Of a stretch of 64,000 nt of DNA, positions 52,077-60,835 are shown piece by piece. The stretch lies in NCBI GenBank assembly GCA_029261925.1, contig JAJDAJ010000035.1:62001-126000 (forward strand), read 5' to 3'. Below the pieces are notes generated by a model. It was not told where the DNA came from and ran no database searches. It saw only the letters and a program-made list of their open reading frames with translations. Source of the stretch: Deltaproteobacteria bacterium (lineage in GTDB: Bacteria; Myxococcota_A; UBA9160; SZUA-336). The first letter of the stretch is position 1; every line of letters begins with the position of its first letter. The position numbers were made by a program, and so were the translations under genes.

Positions 52077-53366
52077 ATGCGATTTCAGCGCTGGTACCCC
52101 GCCTACGTCCTGACGGTGATCGCGCTGTCCAACGCCTTCAACTTCCTGGACCGCCAGATCCTGGCGATCCTGCTGGAGCCGATCCGCGCCGATCTCGGCG
52201 CCTCGGACACCGCGCTGGGTTTCCTGTCGGGTCCGGCGTTCGCGCTCTTCTACGCGCTGGCGGGCATCCCGATCGCGCGCTGGATCGACCGCGGCTCGCG
52301 GCGCACGATCATGGCGGCGGGAATCGCCCTGTGGAGCGTGATGACGGCGGCGTGCGGCATGGCGCGCACGCTCGGTCAGCTGGCGGTGGCGCGCACGCTG
52401 GTGGGCGTGGGCGAGGCCACGCAGACGCCGGCCGCGCACTCGCTGATCTCCGACTACTTCGCCCCGCGGCACCGCGCGACCGCGCTGGCGTTCAACAGCG
52501 TCGGCGCCAACGGCGGCCTGCTGGTCGGGCTCGCACTGGGCGGCTGGATCGCCGACGCGTACGGCTGGAGGCTCGCGTTCGTGACGGTGGGCCTGCCCGG
52601 TCTGCTCGTGGCGCTGCTCGTCCGCCTGACCGTGCGCGAGCCGCTGCGCGGTGGCACCGACGAGCTGCCCGCCGCGCCTGCCGCATCCGGCGAGCCCGAG
52701 GAGAGCTTCGCCGCGGTGGCGCGGATGCTCTGGCGCCTGCGTACGTACCGCCACGCCGCGCTGGGCGCGTCGCTCCAGGCGCTCTTCGGGTACACGCTGA
52801 TCAGCTGGGCCCCGGCCTTCATGGCGCGCGTGCACGGCTGGAGCCCCGGCGAGATCGGCCTGCCGCTGGGCCTGGTCCTCGGTCTGGGCGGGGCCACGGG
52901 CTCGGTGCTCGGCGGCACGCTCTCGGATCGCCTGGGCGCGCGCGATCCGCGCTGGTACGCCTGGCTGCCGGCGATCACGGCGGTCTCGATGCTGCCCTTC
53001 GCGCTGCTCTTCCTGCACTGGCCCGGCGCGGGAGGGATGCTCTGGTACCTGCCCGCGGTCATCCTGGGCAACTTCTACCCCGCGCCGTCCTACGCGCTGG
53101 CGCAGAACCTGGTCCCGCCGCGGATGCGCGGCACGTCCTCGGCCGTGATGCTGCTGGCGATCACGGTGATCGGGCTCGGCATCGGCCCGCAGCTCGTGGG
53201 CGTGCTGAACGACGCGCTGGCGCCGCGCCTGGGTGAGCTGGCGATCCGCCACTCGCTCACGCTGGTGGCGCTCGTGAACCTCTGGGCCGCGGGCCACTTC
53301 CTCCTGGCCTCGCGCACAGCGCGCCAGGAGCTGGCCGCGCGCGCACGGATCGCGCGAGGCGACTGA
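52077..53366 (+). CDS. MFS transporter, spinster-like
   Basis: A 429-residue polytopic membrane protein, paralogous to the one at 26782-28044 (FNFLDRQILAILLEPIRADL, FLSGPAFALFYALAGIPIAR, HSLISDYF). GAGGAGG lies five bases before the ATG. It is divergent from the deacylase gene and likely supplies that pathway's substrate or exports a product. About twelve membrane segments are predicted from hydrophobicity. Substrate is not inferable. Confidence 0.83.
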   Translation: MRFQRWYPAYVLTVIALSNAFNFLDRQILAILLEPIRADLGASDTALGFLSGPAFALFYALAGIPIARWIDRGSRRTIMAAGIALWSVMTAACGMARTLGQLAVARTLVGVGEATQTPAAHSLISDYFAPRHRATALAFNSVGANGGLLVGLALGGWIADAYGWRLAFVTVGLPGLLVALLVRLTVREPLRGGTDELPAAPAASGEPEESFAAVARMLWRLRTYRHAALGASLQALFGYTLISWAPAFMARVHGWSPGEIGLPLGLVLGLGGATGSVLGGTLSDRLGARDPRWYAWLPAITAVSMLPFALLFLHWPGAGGMLWYLPAVILGNFYPAPSYALAQNLVPPRMRGTSSAVMLLAITVIGLGIGPQLVGVLNDALAPRLGELAIRHSLTLVALVNLWAAGHFLLASRTARQELAARARIARGD

Positions 53367-53396
53367 CGGCGGTCAGCGCGCGGACTCCGGTGTGGC

Positions 53397-53436
53397 GCGC
53401 TTCACAGCCGAGATGGATCGCGCGCGTGTGAAGCGC
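53397..53436 (+). promoter_or_regulatory. Perfect 10-bp inverted repeat ahead of the cytochrome-dockerin gene
   Basis: GCGCTTCACA (53397-53406) and TGTGAAGCGC (53427-53436) are separated by 20 bases. It lies 31 bases after the MFS stop and 72 before the ATG at 53508, so it is either an operator or the MFS terminator. No T tract follows. Confidence 0.4.
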
Positions 53437-53507
53437 TTCATCGCGGGCGGCGCGTCCCGGGCCGATGCTTCCGGGCGTCATCGGAGGATGACGCGGAGGA
53501 GAACGTC

Positions 53508-55217
53508 ATGCAGGTCCGAGCTCGAACCTTCCGACTCCGGGGCAGTCTGGCCCTGGCCCTTGCACTGCTGCTGGATAGCGGCGCAGCGCGCGCACAGACG
53601 AGCGGCTTCGCGCCGCGCAGCGAGCCGCCGGCTTTCGAGGAGCTGATCGAGGACGTCGCGGAGAATCCCGCCTACACGCCCGAGGCGCGAGACATCCTGA
53701 TCGAGCAAGCCGACGGCGGATTCGAGGACTTCGTGACCACGAACCCGATCCAGACCCAGATCGGGAACTGGCCGCTCGAGGCCTTCGAGCCGCTGCCGAA
53801 CGCGCCGCTCGCCCTCGAGCGGATCTTTCTCGTGGACAGCTACGATGGCGGCATCGTCGAGTCCACGTGCCCACCGGCCGCACCCTGTGAGTTCCCGGAC
53901 GAGTGGGACATCAAGGCCTTCCGCGTCTACACGGTATGGCGAGCCAGCTCGCCCTCCGACATCGCGGACCTCGAGCGCCACTTCCTGGCGCAGGACGGTC
54001 GCGGGGTGCGCATGTGGCTCGAGGGGCAGGAGCTCTCGCAGGCCTTCGGCGGCACATTCTCGCCGGGCGATTTCCATGCCTACGTGCCGCCCTCGACGGA
54101 TCAGCTCGTGATCGTGTTCCGGCCGCACGCGTGGTATCCGGCGGCCCCGCCCTGGCCCGTCTGGAACATCTACTTCCAGCTGACCGAGGAGAATGGCCTG
54201 CCACTGATCGACCTGGACCGGTGGGGCAACCCCATCGTGGTGGGTCACGTGGCGAACCCCACCTCGCACCGCAGCGCGACCGTCGTGCCGAAGCCCGTCC
54301 TGCGCAGCTTCTGGACCGCGACCATCGGCGAGAGCGTCAGCAGCTCGCGCTGCACCGGCTGCCACACCATGGATACGCCCGAGAAGATCCGCGAGCGCCA
54401 CGGCGGTCTGATCGACGGTCTGGCCATCGTCACCGAGCCGAGCATCCTGGTGCCCGGAAAGTCGGTCTACACGTGCAGCAACTGCCACGAGGGCTACTTC
54501 GACTACCTGGGTGAGAGCAGCTCCTTCGCCGAGGGCAAGTGGGCCACACCGACACAGGAGCTCGACATCAACTGGGCGCAGATCATCAATGACCACCCTC
54601 TGAGCTGGCCCCACCGTATCTGCGACCGCATGGTCACGAACATGCCCACGCATGAGCTCCGGCACGAGCACTTTCACGAGGACGCCCGGCTGTTCTGGGC
54701 GGTCGAGAAGGGCGAGCTTCCCGATCCGAACCTCCCGCCGCTGCCCACCGCGCCGCCGCATGACCACGACGAGTTCGTGCGCCGCTTCGACGTCTGGAAC
54801 GACTCCGGCGCCCACTGCCCGCCGCTGGTTCCGGACCTGTTCATCAATCCTGGCGACCTGTCTGACCCGCTCCCGTCACCCATCGGAGGCGTCGAGAGGG
54901 CAGATGCCGACGAGGATGGCGTGCCCGATGCGGACGACAACTGCCCCGCCGCGTCCAACCCGCGTCAGCTCGACGCCGATGGCGACGGCCGCGGCGACTT
55001 CTGCGAGTGTGGCGACCAGACGCTCGACGGGCTCGTCGACGTGCGCGACGTGCTCGCGATCAACGACGCGCTGTTCGGGCGCGGACGCATCTCGCCTCTG
55101 TGCGACGCGAACGGGGACGGCCAGTGCAGCGTGGCCGACATCCTCGGGGTCAACGCCGCGATCCATGGCGCGCCCGCCTACTGCTCGCGCCATCCCGATC
55201 CAGCCCGCGCGCGCTGA
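53508..55217 (+). CDS. Secreted diheme c-type cytochrome with C-terminal TSP3-dockerin module
   Basis: A 569-residue exported protein: signal peptide (SLALALALLLDSGAARAQ), a domain of about 250 residues that I do not recognise, two heme c attachment motifs (CTGCH at 282-286 and CSNCH at 323-327), a His-rich linker (HDHDEFVRRFD preceded by HELRHEHFHED) and a C-terminal TSP3 plus dockerin-like module (DQTLDGLVDVRDVLAIND and DANGDGQCSVADILGVNA). Hemes would be attached by the Ccm system in the periplasm. It may be a surface-displayed electron carrier or oxidase. The first dockerin loop is less conserved than in the other four modules. The ATG follows GGAGGAGAACGTC. Confidence 0.8.
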   Translation: MQVRARTFRLRGSLALALALLLDSGAARAQTSGFAPRSEPPAFEELIEDVAENPAYTPEARDILIEQADGGFEDFVTTNPIQTQIGNWPLEAFEPLPNAPLALERIFLVDSYDGGIVESTCPPAAPCEFPDEWDIKAFRVYTVWRASSPSDIADLERHFLAQDGRGVRMWLEGQELSQAFGGTFSPGDFHAYVPPSTDQLVIVFRPHAWYPAAPPWPVWNIYFQLTEENGLPLIDLDRWGNPIVVGHVANPTSHRSATVVPKPVLRSFWTATIGESVSSSRCTGCHTMDTPEKIRERHGGLIDGLAIVTEPSILVPGKSVYTCSNCHEGYFDYLGESSSFAEGKWATPTQELDINWAQIINDHPLSWPHRICDRMVTNMPTHELRHEHFHEDARLFWAVEKGELPDPNLPPLPTAPPHDHDEFVRRFDVWNDSGAHCPPLVPDLFINPGDLSDPLPSPIGGVERADADEDGVPDADDNCPAASNPRQLDADGDGRGDFCECGDQTLDGLVDVRDVLAINDALFGRGRISPLCDANGDGQCSVADILGVNAAIHGAPAYCSRHPDPARAR

Positions 55218-55292
55218 CGCGCCGCCTGCTTGACGCTCGCCGTCCGCCGCGGACAAACTGCGCGGTGGGCGGCGCTGGCCGCGGGAGGGCGG

Positions 55293-56051
55293 ATGTTCGA
55301 GCTGGACGGCCGGACCGCGCTGGTCACGGGAGCGGGGCAGGGAGTCGGTGCGGAGATCGCGCGCGTGCTGGCCGCGCACGGCGCCGCGGTGGGGATCAAC
55401 GACCTCTACGCGGAGCGCGCCGCCGCGGTGATCGACGAGATCCGCGCTGCGGGGGGGCGCGCCGCGCCGGCGATCGCCGACGTGGGCGACCACGCCGCGG
55501 TCGGACGTGCGGTCGAGGCTCTGACCGCCGAGCTCGGCGACATCGACATCCTGGTCAACAACGCGGGCCTGCCCGTGGGAGAGGGATTCGTGATCCGGCC
55601 GTTCGAGCGGACCGATCCCGACGTCTGGGAGCCCTGGCTTCGCGTGAGCCTGTACGGCGCGCTGCACTGCAGCCGTGCGGTGGTCGCGGGCATGCGCGAG
55701 CGCGGCTGGGGCCGGATCATCACCATCTCGTCGGACGCCGGCCTCGAGGGGACGCCCGACCTGGTGGCGTACTCGGCCGCGAAGGCCGGCGTCATGGGCA
55801 TGACCCGTGCCCTGGCCCGCGAGCTCGGTGGCGACGGCATCACCTGTAACTGCGTCGCGCTGGGCCTGATGGAGCGCGACGAGTACGCGCCGGAGTTCCC
55901 GCTCGAGGAGGCGCTGCGCGGCTACTCGATTCCCCGCATGGGCCGCGCCTCCGACGTGGCGCCCGCGGTGCTCTACATCGCCTCGGAGGAGGCGAGCTGG
56001 GTCACCGGTCAGGTCTTCGCCGTCAACGGCGGCGCGAACGTGGTGCGCTAG
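55293..56051 (+). CDS. SDR-family NAD(P)-dependent oxidoreductase
   Basis: A 252-residue classical short-chain dehydrogenase with the cofactor motif VTGAGQGVGAEI, LVNNAG, catalytic Ser and Tyr-x-x-x-Lys (ISSDAG then YSAAKAG) and the C-terminal substrate loop. GGGAGG precedes the ATG. It is a typical 3-oxoacyl-ACP reductase-like or alcohol dehydrogenase-type SDR; the substrate is unknown. It converges with the MOSC gene (4-base overlap of stop regions). Confidence 0.87.
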   Translation: MFELDGRTALVTGAGQGVGAEIARVLAAHGAAVGINDLYAERAAAVIDEIRAAGGRAAPAIADVGDHAAVGRAVEALTAELGDIDILVNNAGLPVGEGFVIRPFERTDPDVWEPWLRVSLYGALHCSRAVVAGMRERGWGRIITISSDAGLEGTPDLVAYSAAKAGVMGMTRALARELGGDGITCNCVALGLMERDEYAPEFPLEEALRGYSIPRMGRASDVAPAVLYIASEEASWVTGQVFAVNGGANVVR

Positions 56052-56965
56052 CGCGCTGCCGGTGCGGGGGCCTCCGCGCCGTCCACCAGCTCCACGGGAT
56101 CGCCCTCGCGGAGGATGCCGCCGCGCAGCACGCTGGCACCCACTCCGAGGTCCTGGCCCGCGTGCTTGACCAGCGCCCGCATGATGCGCGGGTCGCGCGG
56201 CAGGTCGGCCTGCTCACACGTCGTCATCACGCAGCGAAGCATCGGGCGATCGATGCGCACGAGCGCCGGACCGACGCGCAGCGTGCGACCGCACCAGTCC
56301 AGCTCGGGGAAGCCGGCGTCGGCGTCGCCGGTGTCGACGACCAGGTTCGGACGGAAGCGCCGCGCGTCGACGGTCGAGTCCGGCAGGCTGCCGGCCAGCG
56401 TCTCGAGGGAGGCACGCGTGAGCAGGTGCAGCTCGAAGCTGTCGAAGTAGGTGCCGGGCGGGGATACGAACTCCTGAGCCCCGCTGTCGGCCTCGAGCGC
56501 GGGCAGCGGCTCGTCGGGCAGCAGCCCGAGCAGCCGGCGCAGGCTCGCCTCGTCGGCGATCCGCTCGCGGCGCCGGTAGTGCTCGAGATCCTCGGCGGGG
56601 CGCCGCGACCAGAGCGTGACGCGACGGCCGACCGCCCGGCTGATCGCCTCGTGCACGTCGGGCGCGTCGCTGTCCACGGACATGCCTCCCGGCAGCCGGA
56701 TCTCGACGCGCTCGAGCTCGCCAGCCGAGGCGTCGCGCCCGCGCGCGGCGCAGCGCAGGAGCTCCGGGATGTGCTTGGCGCCGCGGATCTCGCCCACGTC
56801 CTCGTCGCGCAGCGCGAAGGCCCGGTCGCCTGCCAGTCCGCGCCCGGACGCGAGCGTGCAGCGGTCGAGGCGCTCGCCCGCCATGGACTTGACGGGGTAG
56901 CGCCAGATCTCTGCCAGCCGCCCCAGCCGCCCCAGCCGCCCCAGCCGTGCGGTCGCGGCGGCCAT
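56048..56965 (-). CDS. MOSC domain protein with N-terminal beta barrel
   Basis: A 305-residue protein: the N-terminal MOSC-N barrel (IWRYPVKSMAGERLD, then LAGDRAFALRDED) and a C-terminal MOSC domain with the conserved cysteine in RCVMTTCEQADLPRDP. MOSC proteins carry sulfur or bind molybdenum cofactor in molybdoenzyme maturation or amidoxime-reductase-type activity. A 9-base tandem repeat encodes GRLGRLGRL at residues 8-16. Its ATG overlaps the stop of the citramalate-synthase-like gene by one base, so the two are translationally coupled. Confidence 0.83.
   Translation of the reverse strand: MAAATARLGRLGRLGRLAEIWRYPVKSMAGERLDRCTLASGRGLAGDRAFALRDEDVGEIRGAKHIPELLRCAARGRDASAGELERVEIRLPGGMSVDSDAPDVHEAISRAVGRRVTLWSRRPAEDLEHYRRRERIADEASLRRLLGLLPDEPLPALEADSGAQEFVSPPGTYFDSFELHLLTRASLETLAGSLPDSTVDARRFRPNLVVDTGDADAGFPELDWCGRTLRVGPALVRIDRPMLRCVMTTCEQADLPRDPRIMRALVKHAGQDLGVGASVLRGGILREGDPVELVDGAEAPAPAAR
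56914..56947 (-). repeat. Short tandem repeat of a 9-base unit in the MOSC gene
   Basis: Nearly four copies of CCAGCCGCC (plus-strand sense) lie in the first 17 codons of the MOSC gene. Because the unit is nine bases, gain or loss keeps the frame and changes only the GRL repeat count. Confidence 0.7.
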
Positions 56966-58515
56966 CAGCTCCCGCGCTTCGCGCGTGCGGCGACCTCGTT
57001 GAGCATCTTCTCGGTGGCGATCACGGCCGCGGCGAGCTGGTCGGAGTCCACGCCCAGCGTGGCCCAGCTCTCCTCGACGGTCTCGCCGCGCCAGGTGATC
57101 AGCGTCTCGACGAGCGCGCTGGTGCGGCCACCCGGCGGGATGCGCACGCGGAAGTCGGCCAGCCGCGGCACCTCGAGCCCGAACTCCTGCACGGCCTTCT
57201 TGAGCGCGTTCATGAACGCGTCGTAGCCGCCGTCGCCGGTGGCGCGGCCGCTGGACTCCTGGCCGAGATACGAGACGCTGACCTCGGCTGCGGGCAGCTC
57301 CGTGCTGCCGACCATCACCCGCCAGCCCGTCACCCGCACCATGCTCTCGCGTGGCGCCTTGAGTACGTCGGCGATGATGTAGCGCAGGTCCTCGGGCACG
57401 ACGGTGTGCTTCTTGTCTCCGAGCGCGACGATTCGCGCCAGCACCTGGTCGCGCGCCTCGGTCGAGAGCTCGATTCCCATCTGCGCCAGGTTCTGGTCGA
57501 GGCTGGCCTTGCCCGAGAGCTTGCCCAGGGCGTAGCGCCGCTTGCGGCCGAAGCGGGCGGGCGCCAGGCGGCTCTCGTACAGGTTCCCCTTGGCGTCGCC
57601 GTCGGCGTGGATCCCGGCGGTCTGCGTGAACACGTCGGCCCCGACGATGGGCGCGTTGGCGGGGACGTCCTTGCCGCTGAAGATCTCCACCAGGCGCGAG
57701 GCGGAGACCAGGCGCGTCTCGTCGACGCCGGTCTCCCAGGGGCCGTGGTCATGGAGTACGGGCACGACCTCGGCCAGCCGCGTGTTCCCGGCGCGCTCGC
57801 CCAGCCCGTTCACGCTGGTGTGCACGCCGCGGGCCCCCGCCTCGACCGCCGCCAGGCAGTTGGCGACGGCCAGCCCGTAGTCGTTGTGGCAGTGGTACTC
57901 GAAGTGGACGTCGGGGAAGCTCGCGACCATCAGGTCGACGGAGCGGCGCGCGTCGCCCGGCGACTGGATGCCCAGCGTATCGCAGAGGTAGACGCGATCG
58001 ACGCGATGCTCGCCCAGCGTGCGCATCATGGCGAAGACGTACTCCGGCGAGTTGCGCACCCCGCTCGACCAGTCCTCCAGGTACACGCTGGTGCGTACGC
58101 GCCGCTTGCGCGCGTACTCGAGCGTCTCGGCGACGCGCTTGCGGTGCTCCTCGGGCGACATCCGCAGCTGGCCGAGGCAGTGGTGCTCGGAGCCCTTGAC
58201 CAGCACGTTCATCACGCGGCCGCCGGTCTCGTGCAGCCAGTCGACCGACTTCTGGCCGTCGCAGTAGCCCAGCATCTCGATCCGGGAGATGGCGCCCTGA
58301 CGCCGCGCCCAGCGACAGATGCGCCGCGCCGCCTCGCGCTCGCCCTCCGACACGCGGGTCCCGGCGATCTCGATGCGGTCCACGCCCACGTCGGTGAGCA
58401 GGAGCTTCGCGATCTGGAGCTTCTCCTCGGGCGTGTAGGCGATCTGGGGCGTCTGCTCACCATCCCGGAGGGTGGTGTCCATCACCTCGATTCGCGTGCG
58501 GGGGGCCTCGGGCAT
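56965..58515 (-). CDS. cimA: Citramalate/2-isopropylmalate synthase-family enzyme, Leptospira CimA type
   Basis: A 516-residue Claisen-condensing enzyme: TIM barrel with MDTTLRDGEQTPQIAYT, DRIEIAGTRVSEGE, the metal-binding HCHNDYGLAVAN and the GLGERAGN loop, followed by a LeuA-type regulatory domain (GGYDAFMNALKKAV). The DVTLRDGEQ plus ARVSxGE pattern and the length match (R)-citramalate synthases described in Leptospira, and the pocket carries Leu82, Leu105 and Tyr145, the hydrophobic set I recall for pyruvate specificity. That supports citramalate (isoleucine pathway) over isopropylmalate synthesis. Feedback regulation by an amino acid is expected. It is 15 bases downstream of an amidohydrolase gene and overlaps the MOSC gene. 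Confidence 0.7.
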   Translation of the reverse strand: MPEAPRTRIEVMDTTLRDGEQTPQIAYTPEEKLQIAKLLLTDVGVDRIEIAGTRVSEGEREAARRICRWARRQGAISRIEMLGYCDGQKSVDWLHETGGRVMNVLVKGSEHHCLGQLRMSPEEHRKRVAETLEYARKRRVRTSVYLEDWSSGVRNSPEYVFAMMRTLGEHRVDRVYLCDTLGIQSPGDARRSVDLMVASFPDVHFEYHCHNDYGLAVANCLAAVEAGARGVHTSVNGLGERAGNTRLAEVVPVLHDHGPWETGVDETRLVSASRLVEIFSGKDVPANAPIVGADVFTQTAGIHADGDAKGNLYESRLAPARFGRKRRYALGKLSGKASLDQNLAQMGIELSTEARDQVLARIVALGDKKHTVVPEDLRYIIADVLKAPRESMVRVTGWRVMVGSTELPAAEVSVSYLGQESSGRATGDGGYDAFMNALKKAVQEFGLEVPRLADFRVRIPPGGRTSALVETLITWRGETVEESWATLGVDSDQLAAAVIATEKMLNEVAARAKRGS

Positions 58516-58530
58516 CTCGTTCCTGGCGTC

Positions 58531-59676
58531 TCAGTCGAGACGCATGCGGTACAGCTCGACGGCGTTCGAGTAGACCATCTTGCGCCGCACGGCGTCGGGC
58601 ACGCCGGCGAAGTTCTTGTCGATCCAGGCGTGCGACTCCGGGAAGGTGGAGTCCGAGTGCGGGAAGTCCGACGCCCACATGTAGTTGTCGGCGCCGAACA
58701 GGTCGTAGGTCGCCGCGCCCACGGCGTCGTCCTGGAACGTCGCCCAGACCTGGCGGCGCACGTACTCGCTCGGGCGCAGCGGGAGCTTCTCGGGGAGCAT
58801 CGCCCCGTACTTCTCGTACGCGTGATCCATGCGGTACATGATGTGCGGCAACCAGCCGATGTCGTTCTCGGCCGAGACGATGCGCAGCTCGGGGAAGCGC
58901 TCGAGCACGCCGCCGAAGACCAGCGTGGCCAGCGACTCCTGGATCTCGTGGATCACCGTGATGTAGGTGACGCCCGGGTTGCGCTGCAGCCCGCCGCCCC
59001 ACTTCTTCATGGCGTCGCCGAGCCGCTCCGCCTGCCGGCCGCGCCCGGTGATGATGTGCAGCGAGACCGGCAGCTGGTGCTCTGCGGCCGCCTGCCAGAA
59101 CGGGTCGTAGGCGCGATCGCTGTAGGGTCGGTCCTCGGGCGGGGAGCCCCAGATCATCGCGCCCTTCATCCCCTGCTTCGCGATGCGCTCGACGTCGGCG
59201 ACGGCGAGGTCCAGATCCTCCAGCGAGATCAGTCCCACGCCGTAGAGGCGCCTGGGGTCGTGGCTGCAGAACTCCGCGAGCCAGTCGTTGTAGGCGGTGA
59301 AGCAGGCGCGCTGGAGCTGCGCGTCGGGCATCGAGAAGATGGTCATGCCCAGTGTCGGGTACAGCACCTCGGCGTCGATCCCGTCGACCTCCTGGTCCTT
59401 GATGCGCTCGACGGGATCCCAGCCGCTGGGCCGCGCGGCCTCGTAGCCCTCGTTCATGAACTCCTTGAGCTCGTCACCCGAGCGGCCGGCCGCGAAGCCG
59501 CCGGCGACGGGGAACGGGGGTGCGCCCTCCGCGACGAACAGGAAGGTGGGCGCGTCCGGGTCGGGGTTGCGCACGACCTCGGGCGCGCGGCCGCGCAGGC
59601 CGGAATCGAGCCGTGTCTTCCAGAGGTCCGCGGGCTCCATCATGTGGGAGTCGGCCGAGACGATACCGTGGGCCAT
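58531..59676 (-). CDS. Amidohydrolase-2 family metal-dependent hydrolase
   Basis: A 381-residue TIM-barrel hydrolase, related to the one at 4286-5680 but shorter. Blocks: VSADSHMMEPADLW at the N terminus (metal-binding DxH), GMKGAMIWGSPPE, LRIVSAENDIGWLPH and YMWASDFPHSDSTFPES. GAGGAGGAGCAGC precedes ATG 59676. The frame is open far upstream but non-homologous. It starts a minus-strand operon with the CimA-like and MOSC genes and is divergent from the SMP-30 gene (163 bases between starts). The link between this hydrolase and the Claisen enzyme is not explained by a known pathway. Confidence 0.85.
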   Translation of the reverse strand: MAHGIVSADSHMMEPADLWKTRLDSGLRGRAPEVVRNPDPDAPTFLFVAEGAPPFPVAGGFAAGRSGDELKEFMNEGYEAARPSGWDPVERIKDQEVDGIDAEVLYPTLGMTIFSMPDAQLQRACFTAYNDWLAEFCSHDPRRLYGVGLISLEDLDLAVADVERIAKQGMKGAMIWGSPPEDRPYSDRAYDPFWQAAAEHQLPVSLHIITGRGRQAERLGDAMKKWGGGLQRNPGVTYITVIHEIQESLATLVFGGVLERFPELRIVSAENDIGWLPHIMYRMDHAYEKYGAMLPEKLPLRPSEYVRRQVWATFQDDAVGAATYDLFGADNYMWASDFPHSDSTFPESHAWIDKNFAGVPDAVRRKMVYSNAVELYRMRLD

Positions 59677-59839
59677 GCTGCTCCTCCTCGGGCTGGGCTG
59701 CCGGACCCCATCCCACACCAGATCGGGCCCGGGTGCAACAGCCGCCGGCCGCCGGGGCTCTCCTGCGCTGGACCTGCGCTTGGACTTCTGCCGCCGTCGG
59801 CCCCAAGATGCCGCCGGAGCCGCAACAGGAGATCTGCCG

Positions 59840-60730
59840 ATGAAGCCCGAGATCGTGGTTCGCGAGGTGCCGTTCGCCGAGGGGCCGGTCTGGTGCCCGG
59901 ACGGGACGCTGGTGATCACCCACCTGGCGCCCGGGGCGCTGCGCCGGATCTGGCCGGGAACGGGCCGCTCCGAGCTCATCGCGACCACGCGCGGCAGCGC
60001 CAACGCGGCACAGCTGGCCGCGGACGGAGGCTTCGTGGTCACCCAGAACGGCGGGCTCGACTACAACAGCTTCGGCGACGTGCTCGACCTGCCGCCCGGC
60101 GGGGCGCCGGCCCACGATCCGGTCACGCCGGGTATCCAGCGCGTGTCGCCGGCCGGCGACGTCTCGTACCTGGTCGACCGCGACATGCGCGGGCCCAACG
60201 ATCTCGTGGTCGCACCCGACGGCACGCTCTACTGGACCGACCCTGGTCCGCACGGCGCGTCCGACGCTCCGGTCGGCCGCGTGTTCGCGCTGCGCCCGGG
60301 CGGCGAGCCGCGCGAGGTCGCGGGCGGCTTCGCGTACGACAACGGCATCGCCATCTCGCGGGATGGACGCATCCTGGTCGTCGAGGGCGAGGGCCTGATG
60401 TGGGTCACGCCGGACGGCGAGAAGGACTGGCTGGTCGAGAAGCTGCCGGGCAACTCGGTCGGCGACGGGCTCGCATTCGACGAGGACGGGCGGATCTACG
60501 TCTGCGCGCCACTCGACCACGTGATCCGGGTGCTCGAGCCGGACGGCAAGCAGGTCGAGGTGCTCGAGCTGGGCGAGAAGGCGATCGTCACCAACTGCTG
60601 CTTCGGCGGCGAGGATCGCCGGACGCTGTTCACCGCCGAGATCCTCCCGGGCCGGGTGGTGGCCTTCGAGGGTCTGCCCTCCCCGGGCGTCCCGATGACG
60701 CCCTGGACCGGCTCCACCTCCGCGGCCTAA
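59840..60730 (+). CDS. SMP-30/gluconolactonase-family beta-propeller hydrolase
   Basis: A 296-residue six-bladed propeller of the SMP-30/LRE family (FAEGPVWCPDGTL with the metal-binding Glu, MRGPNDLVVAPDGTLYWTDP, GFAYDNGIAISRDGR, GDGLAFDEDGRIYVC). Such enzymes hydrolyse lactones using a Ca, Zn or Mg ion. Lactones are the products of cyclic-ketone BVMOs, so a connection with the BVMOs in this window is plausible but inferred. There is no signal peptide. AGGAG lies eight bases before ATG 59840; the open frame upstream is not homologous. Confidence 0.85.
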   Translation: MKPEIVVREVPFAEGPVWCPDGTLVITHLAPGALRRIWPGTGRSELIATTRGSANAAQLAADGGFVVTQNGGLDYNSFGDVLDLPPGGAPAHDPVTPGIQRVSPAGDVSYLVDRDMRGPNDLVVAPDGTLYWTDPGPHGASDAPVGRVFALRPGGEPREVAGGFAYDNGIAISRDGRILVVEGEGLMWVTPDGEKDWLVEKLPGNSVGDGLAFDEDGRIYVCAPLDHVIRVLEPDGKQVEVLELGEKAIVTNCCFGGEDRRTLFTAEILPGRVVAFEGLPSPGVPMTPWTGSTSAA

Positions 60731-60835
60731 GTGGTTCCCCGTGCGCCGCGCGGGAAGTATCATCTGCGCGCTCGGGCGTGGCTGGCGGCGCCCCGTCCGG
60801 TGCAGGCCGGGGGGTGCCGTATCGGAGGAGAGGGC

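Noticed and set aside
7917-55217. Reading the dockerin modules as evidence of a cellulosome.
   Set aside because: No cohesin, scaffoldin or glycoside hydrolase is present in the window, and the module carriers are proteases, a cytochrome and unknown proteins.
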